Assembly: GCF_020618415.1 (NCBI RefSeq) | Contig: NZ_CP085344.1 | Span: 767,001-831,000 of the forward strand | DNA: 64,000 bases | Reading direction: 5' to 3' | From: Cupriavidus sp. MP-37 | GTDB lineage: Bacteria; Pseudomonadota; Gammaproteobacteria; Burkholderiales; Burkholderiaceae | Part shown: positions 9,914-20,747 of the stretch, in pieces | Layout of the letters: every line of letters starts with the position of its first letter | Numbering within the stretch: position 1 is the first letter of the stretch | The notes under the pieces: generated by a model | The model's database searches: none | The model's input: the letters and a program-made list of their open reading frames with translations, nothing else | What the model was told of the DNA's origin: nothing | Translations under genes and position numbers: made by a program

Positions 9914-11308
9914 TCAGCGGTTGAAGAGGCCCTTCATGCCGCCCTTCATCGCGCCCATCTGGCGCATCATCTTCATCATGCCGCCGCCCTTGAGCTTCTT
10001 CATCATGGATTGCATCTGGTCGAACTGGTTGAGCAGGCGGTTGACTTCCTGCACCGGCACGCCGGCGCCCGCGGCGATGCGGCGCTTGCGGCTGGCCTTG
10101 ATCAGGTCCGGCTTGGCGCGCTCGGCCGGGGTCATGCTGTTGATGATGCCCTCCATGCGTGCCACCTGCTTCTCGGCCTGGTCCATGTTGGCGCCCTGCG
10201 CCTGCTGGGCGAACTGCGCCGGCAGCTTGTCGACCAGGCTGCCCAGCCCGCCCATCTTCTTCATCTGGCCGATCTGGGCCTTGAAGTCTTCGAGGTCGAA
10301 GTCGCCGGTCTTCTTGATCTTCTTGGCCAGCTTCTCGGCCGCCGCCATGTCGACGCCGCGCTGGGCTTCCTCGACCAGCGCCAGGATGTCGCCCATGCCC
10401 AGGATGCGCTGGGCCATGCGGTCGGGGTAGAACGGCTCCAGGCCGTCCAGCTTTTCGCCGACGCCGACGAACTTGATCGGGCGGCCGGTGATATGGCGCA
10501 CCGACAGCGCCGCGCCGCCGCGCGCATCGCCGTCCAGCTTGGTCAGCACCACGCCGGTCAGCGGCAGGGTGTCATTGAAGGCCTTGGCGGTGTTGACGGC
10601 GTCCTGGCCCAGCATGGCGTCGACCACGAACAGCGTTTCAGCCGGCTTCAGCTCGGCGTGCAGCGCGGCGATTTCCTGCATCATCGCCTCGTCGATACCC
10701 AGCCGGCCGGCCGTGTCGACGATCAGCACGTCGTGGTAATGCTTGCGCGCCCAGTCCACCGCCGCGCGGGCGATGTCCACCGGCTTCTGGTCCGGCTGCG
10801 ACGGGAAGAATTCCGCGCCGACCTGCTCGGACACGGTCTTGAGCTGGGCGATGGCGGCGGGGCGGTAGACGTCGCACGAGACCGTCAGCACCTTCTTCTT
10901 TTTGTTTTCCTTGAGCCACTTGGCCAGCTTGCCGGCGGTGGTGGTCTTGCCGGCGCCCTGCAGGCCGGCCATCAGGATGATGGCGGGCGGCTGCACCGCC
11001 AGGTTCAGCTCGGATTCCTTGTTGTTGCCGCTGGCGGCCTCGGCGCCGCCGATCACCGCGGTCAGCTCGCGCTGGACCACGCCGACCAGGGCCTGGCCCG
11101 GCGTGAGGCTGCTGACCACCTCTTCGCCCATGGCCTTTTCCTTGACGCGGGCGACGAATTCGCGCACGACCGGCAGCGCCACGTCGGCTTCGAGCATGGC
11201 AAGGCGCACTTCGCGCAGCATCTCGGCGGTGTTGGCCTCGGTCAGGCGCGCCTCGCCGCGCATGGTCTTGACCACACGCGCCAGGCGTTGAGTGAGATTG
11301 TCCAGCAT
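9914..11308 (-). CDS. ffh: signal recognition particle protein Ffh
   Basis: This 464-residue GTPase binds 4.5S RNA and signal sequences and delivers nascent membrane proteins to FtsY. The N domain begins MLDNLTQRLARVVKT, the G domain has the P-loop GLQGAGKTTTAGKLA near residue 107, DTAGRL, and TKLDGDARGGAALS, and the M domain is methionine-rich (KKMGGLGSL; QMQSMMKKLKGGGMMKMM). The start at 11308 matches the conserved N-terminus; about 30 upstream codons in frame are Pro-rich and unlikely to be translated. It is divergent from the ccsA-like gene. Confidence 0.97.
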   Translation of the reverse strand: MLDNLTQRLARVVKTMRGEARLTEANTAEMLREVRLAMLEADVALPVVREFVARVKEKAMGEEVVSSLTPGQALVGVVQRELTAVIGGAEAASGNNKESELNLAVQPPAIILMAGLQGAGKTTTAGKLAKWLKENKKKKVLTVSCDVYRPAAIAQLKTVSEQVGAEFFPSQPDQKPVDIARAAVDWARKHYHDVLIVDTAGRLGIDEAMMQEIAALHAELKPAETLFVVDAMLGQDAVNTAKAFNDTLPLTGVVLTKLDGDARGGAALSVRHITGRPIKFVGVGEKLDGLEPFYPDRMAQRILGMGDILALVEEAQRGVDMAAAEKLAKKIKKTGDFDLEDFKAQIGQMKKMGGLGSLVDKLPAQFAQQAQGANMDQAEKQVARMEGIINSMTPAERAKPDLIKASRKRRIAAGAGVPVQEVNRLLNQFDQMQSMMKKLKGGGMMKMMRQMGAMKGGMKGLFNR

Positions 11309-11450
11309 GGCAGGAATCGGGGGAGAAGTCGGAGCAGGGCTCGGGGCTGAAATCGGGAGGCAGTCCGGCACACGGGGCGGGCCTGGAACACCGGCCACAC
11401 CGGTTCAAGCGGGCCGCCACCGGCCGTGGGCACTAAGGTAAACTGCGTAA

Positions 11451-12389
11451 ATGGTCATTGTACTGTATGCCCTGACGGCACTTCTCTATTGCGGCCTGGC
11501 CTGGCACGGCTGGGCCACGCGCCATCCGCGCGTGGCCGCTTCAACCGGTCCGGCCGGCGCTTCGGCCACGGCGGTGCTGGTGGCGGGCGGCGGTGGCATC
11601 CCGCCGTCCGGCGGCGCGCACGGCGAAGGGCGCCCGGCCTGGTGGCACGTGCTGATGCTGGCGGCGCTGGCCAGCCACGGCATGCTGCTGCACGAAACCA
11701 TCTTCCCGGCCGAGCGCATGATGTTCGGCTTTGCCTTTGCGCTGTCGGCCATGCTGTGGCTGGGCGTGGGCATCTACTGGATCGAGAGCTTCTTCTTCTC
11801 GCTGGCGGGGCTGGGCCTGATCGTGATCCCGGTGGCGCTGGTGGCCAGCCTGATGCCGCTGGCGTTTCCCGGCGCGCAGATCCTGGGCTACGCGGCGCGG
11901 CCGCTGTTCAAGCTGCATTTCATCATCGCCAACGTGGCCTACGGGCTGTTCACGCTGGCGGCGTTCCACGCCTTTCTGATGCTGCTGGCCGAGCGGCGCC
12001 TGCACGGCTTCCGGCACGCGCCGGCACGGACGTCGCAACAGCAGCCCAGCCAGTGGCTGGGGCGCTGGCTGGACCTGCTGCCGCCGCTGCTGACGCTGGA
12101 GAAGCTGCTGTTCCGGCTGATCGGCGCCGGCTTCGTGCTGCTGACGCTGACCATCGGCTCGGGCCTGCTGTTCTCCGAAGAGCTGTTCGGGCGCGCCTTC
12201 CGGCTGGACCACAAGACCGTGTTCGCGCTGATCTCGTGGGCCATGTTCGGCGGCATCCTGGCCGGGCGCATCTTCCGCGGCTGGCGCGGCAAGGTGGCGC
12301 TGCGCTGGGTCATCGCCTCGTTCGGCATCCTGCTGCTGGCCTATGTCGGCAGCCGTTTCGTGATTGAAGTCGTGCTGCACCGGCTCTGA
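11451..12389 (+). CDS. CcsA/YpjD-like cytochrome c assembly membrane protein
   Basis: A 312-residue integral membrane protein with about eight hydrophobic segments. The segments around SFFFSLAGLGLIVIPVALVAS, KLHFIIANVAYGLFTLAAFHA, and DHKTVFALISWAMFGGILAGR resemble the CcsA/CcmC/HemX family, which handles haem for cytochrome c or porphyrin pathways. The conserved histidines in LHFIIA, FHAFL, and LDHKT are candidate haem ligands. In this family the gene next to ffh is usually described only as an inner-membrane YpjD-like protein, so the precise role is uncertain. It lies 6 bases before the PP0621-type gene. Confidence 0.85.
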   Translation: MVIVLYALTALLYCGLAWHGWATRHPRVAASTGPAGASATAVLVAGGGGIPPSGGAHGEGRPAWWHVLMLAALASHGMLLHETIFPAERMMFGFAFALSAMLWLGVGIYWIESFFFSLAGLGLIVIPVALVASLMPLAFPGAQILGYAARPLFKLHFIIANVAYGLFTLAAFHAFLMLLAERRLHGFRHAPARTSQQQPSQWLGRWLDLLPPLLTLEKLLFRLIGAGFVLLTLTIGSGLLFSEELFGRAFRLDHKTVFALISWAMFGGILAGRIFRGWRGKVALRWVIASFGILLLAYVGSRFVIEVVLHRL

Positions 12390-12395
12390 TTTTCC

Positions 12396-12719
12396 ATGGC
12401 ACGTATCCTGATCCTGCTGGCCGTGGTGCTGGGCGTCTTCTGGTGGCTGCGCGCCCGCGCCGAGGCCCGGCTGGCCGAGCATCGCGCCCGCCAGGCGCGC
12501 GAGGCCAGCGAACACGCCGCCGCCGGCACGCCCGATGCCCGCGCCGAACGCATGGTCCAGTGCGCCCAGTGCGGCGTGCACCTGCCGCAGGGCGACGCCA
12601 TCGCCTGGCGCGGCCTGCACTACTGCCGGCGCAGCCACCTGCCCGACGAAAGCCGCACGGAAAGCCGCACCGAAGGCAGCCACGGCAGCGGCGATGGCGG
12701 CAGCGGCCCGCGCCCATGA
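12396..12719 (+). CDS. PP0621 family small membrane zinc-ribbon-like protein
   Basis: A 107-residue protein with one N-terminal membrane segment (ILILLAVVLGVFWWL) followed by an Arg/Ala-rich stretch and the CAQCGVHLPQGDAI...YC motif typical of the PP0621 family. The CxxC plus a later YC/H cluster suggests a small metal-binding knob. Function unknown. It sits between the ccsA-like gene and pilS, an order common in Burkholderiaceae, and its stop overlaps the pilS start (ATGA). Confidence 0.88.
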   Translation: MARILILLAVVLGVFWWLRARAEARLAEHRARQAREASEHAAAGTPDARAERMVQCAQCGVHLPQGDAIAWRGLHYCRRSHLPDESRTESRTEGSHGSGDGGSGPRP

Positions 12720-14878
12720 CCCAGCCGGCGCCGTCGGCCTGGCAGCGGCTGAACGCCTGGCGCGGCCTGGCGCAGCTATGGCGCCAGCCCGAGCCGCCTG
12801 ACTTCCACTGGCGCCTGCTGCGCTATTTCTGCTGGACCCGCGTCGCCGTGGGCCTGCTGCTGGTCGGCTTTGCGCTGATGCGGCGCGGCGAGCCGGCCAC
12901 CGGCGCCGCCAGCGCCGCCGCTTCCACCATTACTGCCGCGATCCCCGCCTTGCCCTTTGGCCTGGAGGCCATGGGCGGCATCGAGCATGCGGCGGCTATG
13001 GCCGTCGCCGTCCCTTACCTTGGCATTGCGCTGGCGATGCTGGCCGGCACCCTGTGGCGCCGGCATTTCCATCTGCGCGTGCGGGTGCAGGTGCTGGCCG
13101 ACCTGGCGCTGCTGGCGCTGGTCTTCAGCGTGCTGGGGCGCGGCGGGCACGCCGAGGGCCTGGCGATGATCTTCCTGCTGCCGGCGCTGGAGGCCGGCGC
13201 GCTGACCAGCCTGCTGTTCGCGCTGTTTGCCGCGGCCATCTCGGCGCTGGTGGTGATGAGCGGGCCCTTCATGCACACCATCCTGCTGCGCCAGGCCGAT
13301 GCCGGGCTGCTGGGCTCGGGCCTGTTCGGCCTGGTGTTCATGATCGCCGCGCTGCTGATGTATATGCTGGCCAACCGCCAGCTCGCGCAGGAGCGCCTGG
13401 CGCTGGCGCGCGAGCAGGAGCTGCGGCTGCAGCAGCTGGTCAACCGGCTGATGGTCAACGACATGCAGGACGGCGTGATGCTGGTGCGCGCCAACGGCGC
13501 GGTGGTGGCCGCCAACCCCGCCGCGGTGGTGCTGCTGGGGGTGCAGCCGCACGAGCGCATCTACTCGCGCAAGCTCGGCGGCGCGCCCGGCGGCGAGGCC
13601 GGGCAGGGCGGCGGCGATACCGTGCTGTTCGACCTGCGCCGCATCCCGCGCCTGCAGCCGCTGATGGAAATGCTGCGCGACTGGCTGCGCAGCAAGGACG
13701 ACGTGCCGCGCATCCTGCAGCTGCTGCCGATGGCCTCGGGCGCCGCGCTGGCCGACGGCACCATGCAGCATACCCGGCTGCGGCTGCGCTTCGTGCTGCC
13801 GGGCCTGGCCGGGCTGCGCTCGACCATGGCGCATGGCCGCACCGTCCCGGCCGCGCTCGACACCGCCGCGTGGAACGAACTGTCGCCCGAAGCCGCCGGC
13901 CGCCTGCGCCTGGCCATCGCCCAGAACGAGGCCATGGCCTGGTCGCAGGAGGACGAGGCGCTGCTGCGCAGCGAGATGCGTGACACCGTGCTGGTCCATA
14001 TCGAAAGCTGGGAACGCATCGCCGAGCAGGTGCAGCAGGAAAAGCTGGCCGCGATGGGCCGGCTGGTGGCCAGCATCGCCCACCAGATCCGCAACCCGCT
14101 GGCGGCAATCAGCCAGGCCAGCGAGCTGCTCGGCGATTCCGGCCGGCACGATCCGGCCGCGCATGACCCGGCCGCGCATGATCCGGGCGGGGCCGATGTC
14201 GATATCGATGCCCGCCTGCTGCGCATCATCCACGACAACGTGCGCCGGCTGGACCAGGTGGTGTCGGACGTGCTGCAGATGTCGCGCCGCCCGCGCACCG
14301 GCCGCAGCACCGTGCACCTGGCGCAGGCGCTGCCCGAGATCGTCGAGCGCTGGCGCGCCGAAATGCGCCAGCGCCGCCCGCGCGCCGGCGAGACCCGCCC
14401 GGCCGGCCGCGCCGACATCAACGCCAATGCCATCCGCCTGACCGTCGACGTGGCCCAGCCGGTGGTGTTCGACGCCGCGCAGCTGCAGCAGGTGCTCGGC
14501 AACCTGCTCGACAACGCCTGGCGCTACTGCAGCCGGCTGCCGGGCTCGATCCGGTTGCTGGCGCACGCGCTGGACCAGCACCATGCCGAGCTGATCGTCT
14601 GGAACGACGGCGCCGAGGTGGCGCGCGAACACCAGCGCAGCCTGTTCGAGCCATTCTTCACCAGCAATGCCCAGGGCACCGGGCTGGGCCTGTTCATGGC
14701 GCGCGAGCTGTGCGGCGCCAATGACGCCCAGGTGCGCTACGGCACCATCTCGCTGCCGGCGCTGATCGAACGCACCGGCGTGCTGGCCCCCGCCGCGCGC
14801 GATACACTGCCGGCCAAGGCCTTCGTGCTGACGCTGCGCATCGAGAGCGCCGAAGCCGCCGCGGCCACCGTCGCCTGA
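12716..14878 (+). CDS. pilS: PilS-type sensor histidine kinase
   Basis: A 720-residue membrane histidine kinase. About six membrane segments occupy residues 35-230, then a PAS-like region (about 235-330, VNDMQDGVMLVRANGAVVAANPAA split across two beta strands), the phosphoacceptor H-box ASIAHQIRNPLAAISQ near 455, and a HATPase domain with LGNLLDNAWRY and GTGLGLFMARELC. The phosphoacceptor context is HQIRNPL instead of the usual HEIRNPL. A tandem HDPAA triplet interrupts the dimerisation helix region. It overlaps the preceding gene and lies 23 bases before pilR. No pilin gene is nearby, so the controlled regulon may lie elsewhere. Confidence 0.9.
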   Translation: MTQPAPSAWQRLNAWRGLAQLWRQPEPPDFHWRLLRYFCWTRVAVGLLLVGFALMRRGEPATGAASAAASTITAAIPALPFGLEAMGGIEHAAAMAVAVPYLGIALAMLAGTLWRRHFHLRVRVQVLADLALLALVFSVLGRGGHAEGLAMIFLLPALEAGALTSLLFALFAAAISALVVMSGPFMHTILLRQADAGLLGSGLFGLVFMIAALLMYMLANRQLAQERLALAREQELRLQQLVNRLMVNDMQDGVMLVRANGAVVAANPAAVVLLGVQPHERIYSRKLGGAPGGEAGQGGGDTVLFDLRRIPRLQPLMEMLRDWLRSKDDVPRILQLLPMASGAALADGTMQHTRLRLRFVLPGLAGLRSTMAHGRTVPAALDTAAWNELSPEAAGRLRLAIAQNEAMAWSQEDEALLRSEMRDTVLVHIESWERIAEQVQQEKLAAMGRLVASIAHQIRNPLAAISQASELLGDSGRHDPAAHDPAAHDPGGADVDIDARLLRIIHDNVRRLDQVVSDVLQMSRRPRTGRSTVHLAQALPEIVERWRAEMRQRRPRAGETRPAGRADINANAIRLTVDVAQPVVFDAAQLQQVLGNLLDNAWRYCSRLPGSIRLLAHALDQHHAELIVWNDGAEVAREHQRSLFEPFFTSNAQGTGLGLFMARELCGANDAQVRYGTISLPALIERTGVLAPAARDTLPAKAFVLTLRIESAEAAAATVA

Positions 14879-14901
14879 ACCGTCTCCATCCCGCCATCCT
14901 C

Positions 14902-16535
<1,634 letters not shown>

Positions 16536-16539
<4 letters not shown>

Positions 16540-17156
16540 CCGCGCCAGCGCGTTCTGCCTATCTGCCCGATGCCGACGGCTGGGTTCCCGCCGCCCGCCG
16601 CGTGCCATCGCCCAATTTCGATGCGCGCCCGGACGGCATGCCGGTGGACCTGGTGGTGCTGCACAACATCAGCCTGCCGCCCGGCCAGTTCGGCAGCGGC
16701 GACATCGAGGCCTTTTTCCAGAACCGGCTCGATCCGAACAAGCATCCGTTCTTTGCCACCATCCACCAGGTCCAGGTGTCCGCGCACTTCCTGGTCACGC
16801 GCACGGGCGAGCTGGTGCAGTTCGTGCCGTGCACGCAGCGGGCCTGGCATGCGGGGCAGTCAGACTTCTTCGGACGCGCGCGCTGCAACGATTTTTCGAT
16901 CGGCATCGAGATTGAAGGCTGCGACGACCTGCCGTTCACGCTGGCCCAGTACGACACCGTGGCGGCGCTGGTGCCTGCGCTGATGGCCGCCTACCCGGTG
17001 CGTGCGATTGCCGGTCACAGCGACATCGCGCCAGGCCGAAAGACCGATCCCGGCCCGCATTTCGACTGGGCGCGCTTTGCCCGGCAGGCGGGCGTGGCGC
17101 CGGGCATGCTGCCCTACCAGGGCCGGGGCGCTGCAGAGAACGTGACGGATTCCTAA
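16536..17156 (+). CDS. ampD: 1,6-anhydro-N-acetylmuramyl-L-alanine amidase AmpD
   Basis: A 206-residue cytosolic zinc amidase that cleaves anhydro-muropeptides during cell-wall recycling. The family start RVPSPNFDARPDG is followed by VVLHNISLPPGQFG (first zinc His), SAHFLVTRTGELVQFVP, RAWHAGQS, NDFSIGIEIEG and AGHSDIAPGRKTDPGPHFDW, which carries the other ligands. Length is typical. It overlaps pilR by ATGA and is the last gene before the nrdA leader. Confidence 0.95.
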
Positions 17157-17380
17157 CGTCATTGCCCGCCCCTGTGCGCCCCATCCCGGCGCACATGCCC
17201 CACGTCGGTGTGGGGCTATCGCAACCTCGCAACAATCGAAAAAATTTTTGTGAAATGTGCAGTTGCGAACGGTCTGGCCGAAACCCTTGCGAGTACTAGG
17301 CTTGCGGGCATGTGGCGCTGCCGCACAGCCGCCGGCGTGCCCGAAATAGCGGTTGTCAAGACTGGTCATTCGGATTCGTT

Positions 17381-17427
17381 TCACTATACTTAGCCCAGTT
17401 TTCCGAGTCACACACTATATCTAGTAG
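17381..17427 (+). promoter_or_regulatory. two NrdR-box-like sites upstream of nrdA
   Basis: ACACTATATCTAGTAG (17412-17427) closely matches the NrdR box consensus (ACACTATATATAGTGT), and TCACTATACTTAGCCC (17381-17396) matches in its left half and centre. The sites start 31 bases apart, the three-helical-turn spacing known for paired NrdR boxes. NrdR is the ATP/dATP-sensing repressor of ribonucleotide reductase operons. They lie about 225-270 bases before nrdA, so the promoter probably overlaps them and gives a long leader. Confidence 0.7.
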
Positions 17428-17473
17428 TCAAACCGGGGAGCCGGCCCCAGGAGCGAGGCAGCAGCCGCCACGT

Positions 17474-17634
17474 CTGCGCATAGACTGCAAACCTCCCCCG
17501 CAAGGCCGGCATCACAAGAGTCCCTGGCGAAATGTTCACGTAAAGGCAGTCTGTCGCACCCGCTATGCAGCCGGGAGGGACGTTCTTTTTCGCCGCATTT
17601 CGCCAGGGACTCTTTTGTCTCTAAATAGCCAGGG
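17474..17634 (+). promoter_or_regulatory. structured nrdA leader with long inverted repeat
   Basis: A perfect 19-bp inverted repeat joins 17516-17534 (AAGAGTCCCTGGCGAAATG) to 17596-17614. A second pairing joins 17474-17488 (CTGCGCATAG, AGACTGC) to 17546-17570 (GCAGTCT, CTATGCAG). The two pairings cross, so they are alternatives or form a pseudoknot. CCCTGGC of the left arm could also pair with GCCAGGG at 17628-17634, just before the AGGAG of nrdA at 17642. This is the pattern of a regulatory leader. I do not recognise a named riboswitch class. Confidence 0.55.
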
Positions 17635-17651
17635 TAAAAACAGGAGTTCTC

Positions 17652-20591
17652 ATGCAAACGGCCCAGAACGAAATCACCACGGGTGGCGCCGCCGCCGGCG
17701 TTGCCAGCCAGGCTTCGACCACGCAGCAGACCCCCAGCGCCGCGACCTCGAATTACCCGGATCACAAGATCATTCGTCGCAACGGTGCCGTGGTGGCGTT
17801 CGAGCCGTCCAAGATCGCCGTTGCCATGACCAAGGCCTTCCTCGCCGTCAACGGCGGGCAGGGCGCCGCCAGCGCGCGCGTGCGCGAGATCGTCGAGCAG
17901 CTGACCGACAACGTGGTGCGCGCGCTGGTGCGCAGCCGCCCGAGCGGTGGCGCCATCCATATCGAAGACGTGCAGGACCAGGTCGAGCTGTCGCTGATGC
18001 GCTCGGGCGAGCATGAAGTGGCCCGCGCCTACGTGCTGTACCGCGAGAAGCGCAAGGCCGAGCGTGCCAGCGCCAGCGCCGAAGCCGTGGCCCGCGTGCA
18101 GGAAGCCGGCATCACCATCAACGTGACCGACGCCGGCGTGACCAAGCCGCTCGACATCGTCGCGCTGCACGCCCTGATCGACAACGCCTGCTCCGGCCTG
18201 GGCAATGCCGTCAGCGCCGAGCCCATCCTGAAGGAAACGCTGAAGAACCTGTACGAAGGCGTGCCGATGACGCAGGTGTACGACTCCGCCATCCTGGCGG
18301 CGCGTACCCTGATCGAGAAGGACCCGGACTACAGCCAGGTCACCGCCCGCATCCTGCTGCACACCATCCGCAAGGAAATCCTGGGCACCGAAGTGACCCA
18401 GGCCGAGATGGCCACGCGCTACGCCGAATACTTCCCCAAGTTCATCGCGCGCGGCATCGAGGCTGAGCTGCTGGACGAGAAGCTGGCCACCTTCGACCTG
18501 GCCCGCCTGGGCGCCGCGCTGGACGCCGGCCGCGACTTCCAGTTCAACTACCTGGGCCTGCAGACCCTGTACGACCGCTACTTCCTGCATATCGATGAAA
18601 CCCGCATCGAAATGCCGCAGGCCTTCTTCATGCGCGTGGCCATGGGCCTGGCGCTGAACGAGAAGGACCGCGAAGCGCGCGCCATCGAGTTCTACCAGCT
18701 GCTGTCGTCGTTCGACTTCATGTCGTCCACGCCGACGCTGTTCAACTCCGGCACCCGCCGCTCGCAGCTGTCGTCGTGCTACCTGACCACCGTCTCGGAC
18801 GACCTGGAAGGCATCTACGAAGCGCTGAAGGAAAACGCGCTGCTGTCCAAGTTTGCCGGCGGCCTGGGCAATGACTGGACCAACGTGCGGGCGCTGGGCT
18901 CGCACATCAAGGGCACCAACGGCAAGAGCCAGGGTGTGGTGCCGTTCCTGAAGGTGGTGAACGACACCGCCGTCGCCGTGAACCAGGGCGGCAAGCGCAA
19001 GGGCGCGGTCTGCGCCTACCTGGAAACGTGGCACCTGGACATCGAAGAGTTCCTGGAGCTGCGCAAGAACACCGGCGACGACCGCCGCCGCACCCACGAC
19101 ATGAACACGGCCAACTGGATTCCGGACCTGTTCATGAAGCGCGTGATGGAAAACGGCGAATGGACGCTGTTCTCGCCCGCCACCTGCCCGGACCTGCACG
19201 ACAAGGTCGGCAAGGAATTCGAAAAGGCCTACCTGGGCTATGAAGCCAAGGCCGCCAGCGGCGAACTGAAGCTGTTCAAGAAGCTGCCCGCGCTGCAACT
19301 GTGGCGCAAGATGCTGGGCATGCTGTTCGAGACCGGCCACCCGTGGATCACCTTCAAGGATCCGTGCAACATCCGCAGCCCGCAGCAGCACGTCGGCGTC
19401 GTCCACAGCTCCAACCTGTGCACGGAAATCACGCTCAACACCAACGAGAGCGAGATCGCCGTCTGCAACCTGGGCTCGGTCAACCTGGTGGCCCACCTGG
19501 CCAAGCAGGCCGACGGCTCGTACGCCCTCGACCACGCCAAGCTGCAGAAGACCATCCGCACCGCCATGCGGATGCTCGATAACGTCATCGACATCAACTA
19601 CTACGCCGTCGACAAGGCCCGCAACTCCAACCTGCGCCACCGTCCGGTCGGCATGGGCATCATGGGCTTCCAGGACTGCCTGCACGTGCTGCGCACCCCG
19701 TACGCCAGCGACGCCGCGGTCAAGTTCGCCGACACCTCGATGGAAGCCGTGTGCTACTACGCGTACCAGGCGTCGACCGAGCTGGCCGAAGAGCGCGGCC
19801 GCTACAGCACCTACGAAGGCTCGCTGTGGGACCGCGGCATCCTGCCGCAGGACTCGCTCAAGCTGCTGGCCGAAGAGCGCGGCGGCTACCTGGACGTGGA
19901 CCTGTCCAGCACCATGGACTGGGACAGCCTGCGCGCCCGCATCAAGCAGCACGGCATGCGCAACTCGAACTGCATCGCGATCGCCCCGACCGCCACGATC
20001 TCGAACATCATCGGCGTGTCCGCGTGCATCGAGCCGACCTTCCAGAACCTGTACGTCAAGTCCAACCTGTCGGGCGAGTTCACCGTGGTCAATGACTACC
20101 TGGTGCGCGACTTGAAGGAACGCGGCCTGTGGGACGAAGTGATGGTCGCCGACCTGAAGTACTTCGACGGCTCGCTGGCCCGCATCGACCGCATTCCGCA
20201 AGACCTGCGCGACATCTACGCCACGGCTTTCGAAGTCGAGCCGACCTGGCTGGTCGAAGCCGCCAGCCGCCGCCAGAAGTGGATCGACCAGGCCCAGTCC
20301 CTGAACATCTACATGGCCGGCGCCTCGGGCAAGAAGCTGGACGACACCTACAAGCTGGCCTGGCTGCGCGGCCTGAAGACCACCTACTACCTGCGCACCA
20401 TGGCGGCTACCCACGTGGAGAAGTCCACCGTGTCGCGCGGCTCGCTGAACGCGGTGTCGTCGGGCAGCGACAGCAGCTCCGCCATGGACGCAGCCGCCGC
20501 CGCAGCACCGGCCATGCCGGAAGCAGAAGGCGCGGTTTGCACCATGCGCCCGGGCGATCCCGGCTTCGAAGAGTGCGAAGCCTGCCAATAA
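17652..20591 (+). CDS. nrdA: class I ribonucleoside-diphosphate reductase, alpha subunit
   Basis: A 979-residue catalytic subunit that reduces ribonucleoside diphosphates to deoxy forms. After a 35-residue Ala/Thr-rich start comes an ATP-cone (IIRRNGAVVAFEPSKIAVAMTKAF split by KIA), the overall allosteric domain. The barrel shows the SSCYL substrate-site Cys, NLCTEI with the radical cysteine, and PTATISNIIGVS. The C-terminal tail ends CEACQ with a redox Cys pair. AGGAG precedes the ATG. It pairs with nrdB downstream; a REP-like element lies between them. Two NrdR-box-like sites and a structured leader suggest transcriptional and post-initiation control. Confidence 0.97.
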   Translation: MQTAQNEITTGGAAAGVASQASTTQQTPSAATSNYPDHKIIRRNGAVVAFEPSKIAVAMTKAFLAVNGGQGAASARVREIVEQLTDNVVRALVRSRPSGGAIHIEDVQDQVELSLMRSGEHEVARAYVLYREKRKAERASASAEAVARVQEAGITINVTDAGVTKPLDIVALHALIDNACSGLGNAVSAEPILKETLKNLYEGVPMTQVYDSAILAARTLIEKDPDYSQVTARILLHTIRKEILGTEVTQAEMATRYAEYFPKFIARGIEAELLDEKLATFDLARLGAALDAGRDFQFNYLGLQTLYDRYFLHIDETRIEMPQAFFMRVAMGLALNEKDREARAIEFYQLLSSFDFMSSTPTLFNSGTRRSQLSSCYLTTVSDDLEGIYEALKENALLSKFAGGLGNDWTNVRALGSHIKGTNGKSQGVVPFLKVVNDTAVAVNQGGKRKGAVCAYLETWHLDIEEFLELRKNTGDDRRRTHDMNTANWIPDLFMKRVMENGEWTLFSPATCPDLHDKVGKEFEKAYLGYEAKAASGELKLFKKLPALQLWRKMLGMLFETGHPWITFKDPCNIRSPQQHVGVVHSSNLCTEITLNTNESEIAVCNLGSVNLVAHLAKQADGSYALDHAKLQKTIRTAMRMLDNVIDINYYAVDKARNSNLRHRPVGMGIMGFQDCLHVLRTPYASDAAVKFADTSMEAVCYYAYQASTELAEERGRYSTYEGSLWDRGILPQDSLKLLAEERGGYLDVDLSSTMDWDSLRARIKQHGMRNSNCIAIAPTATISNIIGVSACIEPTFQNLYVKSNLSGEFTVVNDYLVRDLKERGLWDEVMVADLKYFDGSLARIDRIPQDLRDIYATAFEVEPTWLVEAASRRQKWIDQAQSLNIYMAGASGKKLDDTYKLAWLRGLKTTYYLRTMAATHVEKSTVSRGSLNAVSSGSDSSSAMDAAAAAAPAMPEAEGAVCTMRPGDPGFEECEACQ

Positions 20592-20625
20592 GGCAAAAAA
20601 GACTAGAGAGCAAAAACCACCCCCT

Positions 20626-20673
20626 GTTTGCTCCCCTCTCCCGCTTGCGGGAGAGGGGCGGGGGTGAGGGCCG
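20626..20673. repeat. REP-like palindromic repeat, single unit
   Basis: One unit (GCTCCCCTCTCCCGCTTGCGG then GAGAGGGGCGGGGGTGAGGG, 20630-20671) lies between nrdA and nrdB. It is nearly identical to the copy at 9158-9287, including the following word CAACGAAGT. Here it sits inside an operon, where its hairpin could affect the relative yield of the two messages. Confidence 0.8.
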
Positions 20674-20747
20674 GCGCATCAACGAAGTAAAGCGTCAAAC
20701 CTGACCAACCACCGCGCCCCCCAAACCGAATCACGGAGAACCACATC

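Noticed and set aside
17401..17651. Cobalamin riboswitch upstream of nrdA
   Set aside because: Riboswitches of that class occur before ribonucleotide reductase genes, but the conserved GCCACTG and AGCCxGGAGACC boxes are not present.
17421..20588. A 1055-codon open frame antisense to nrdA
   Set aside because: GC-rich core genes here give long antisense frames in the third-position-complementary phase. Composition is His/Val/Gln-heavy with no domain.
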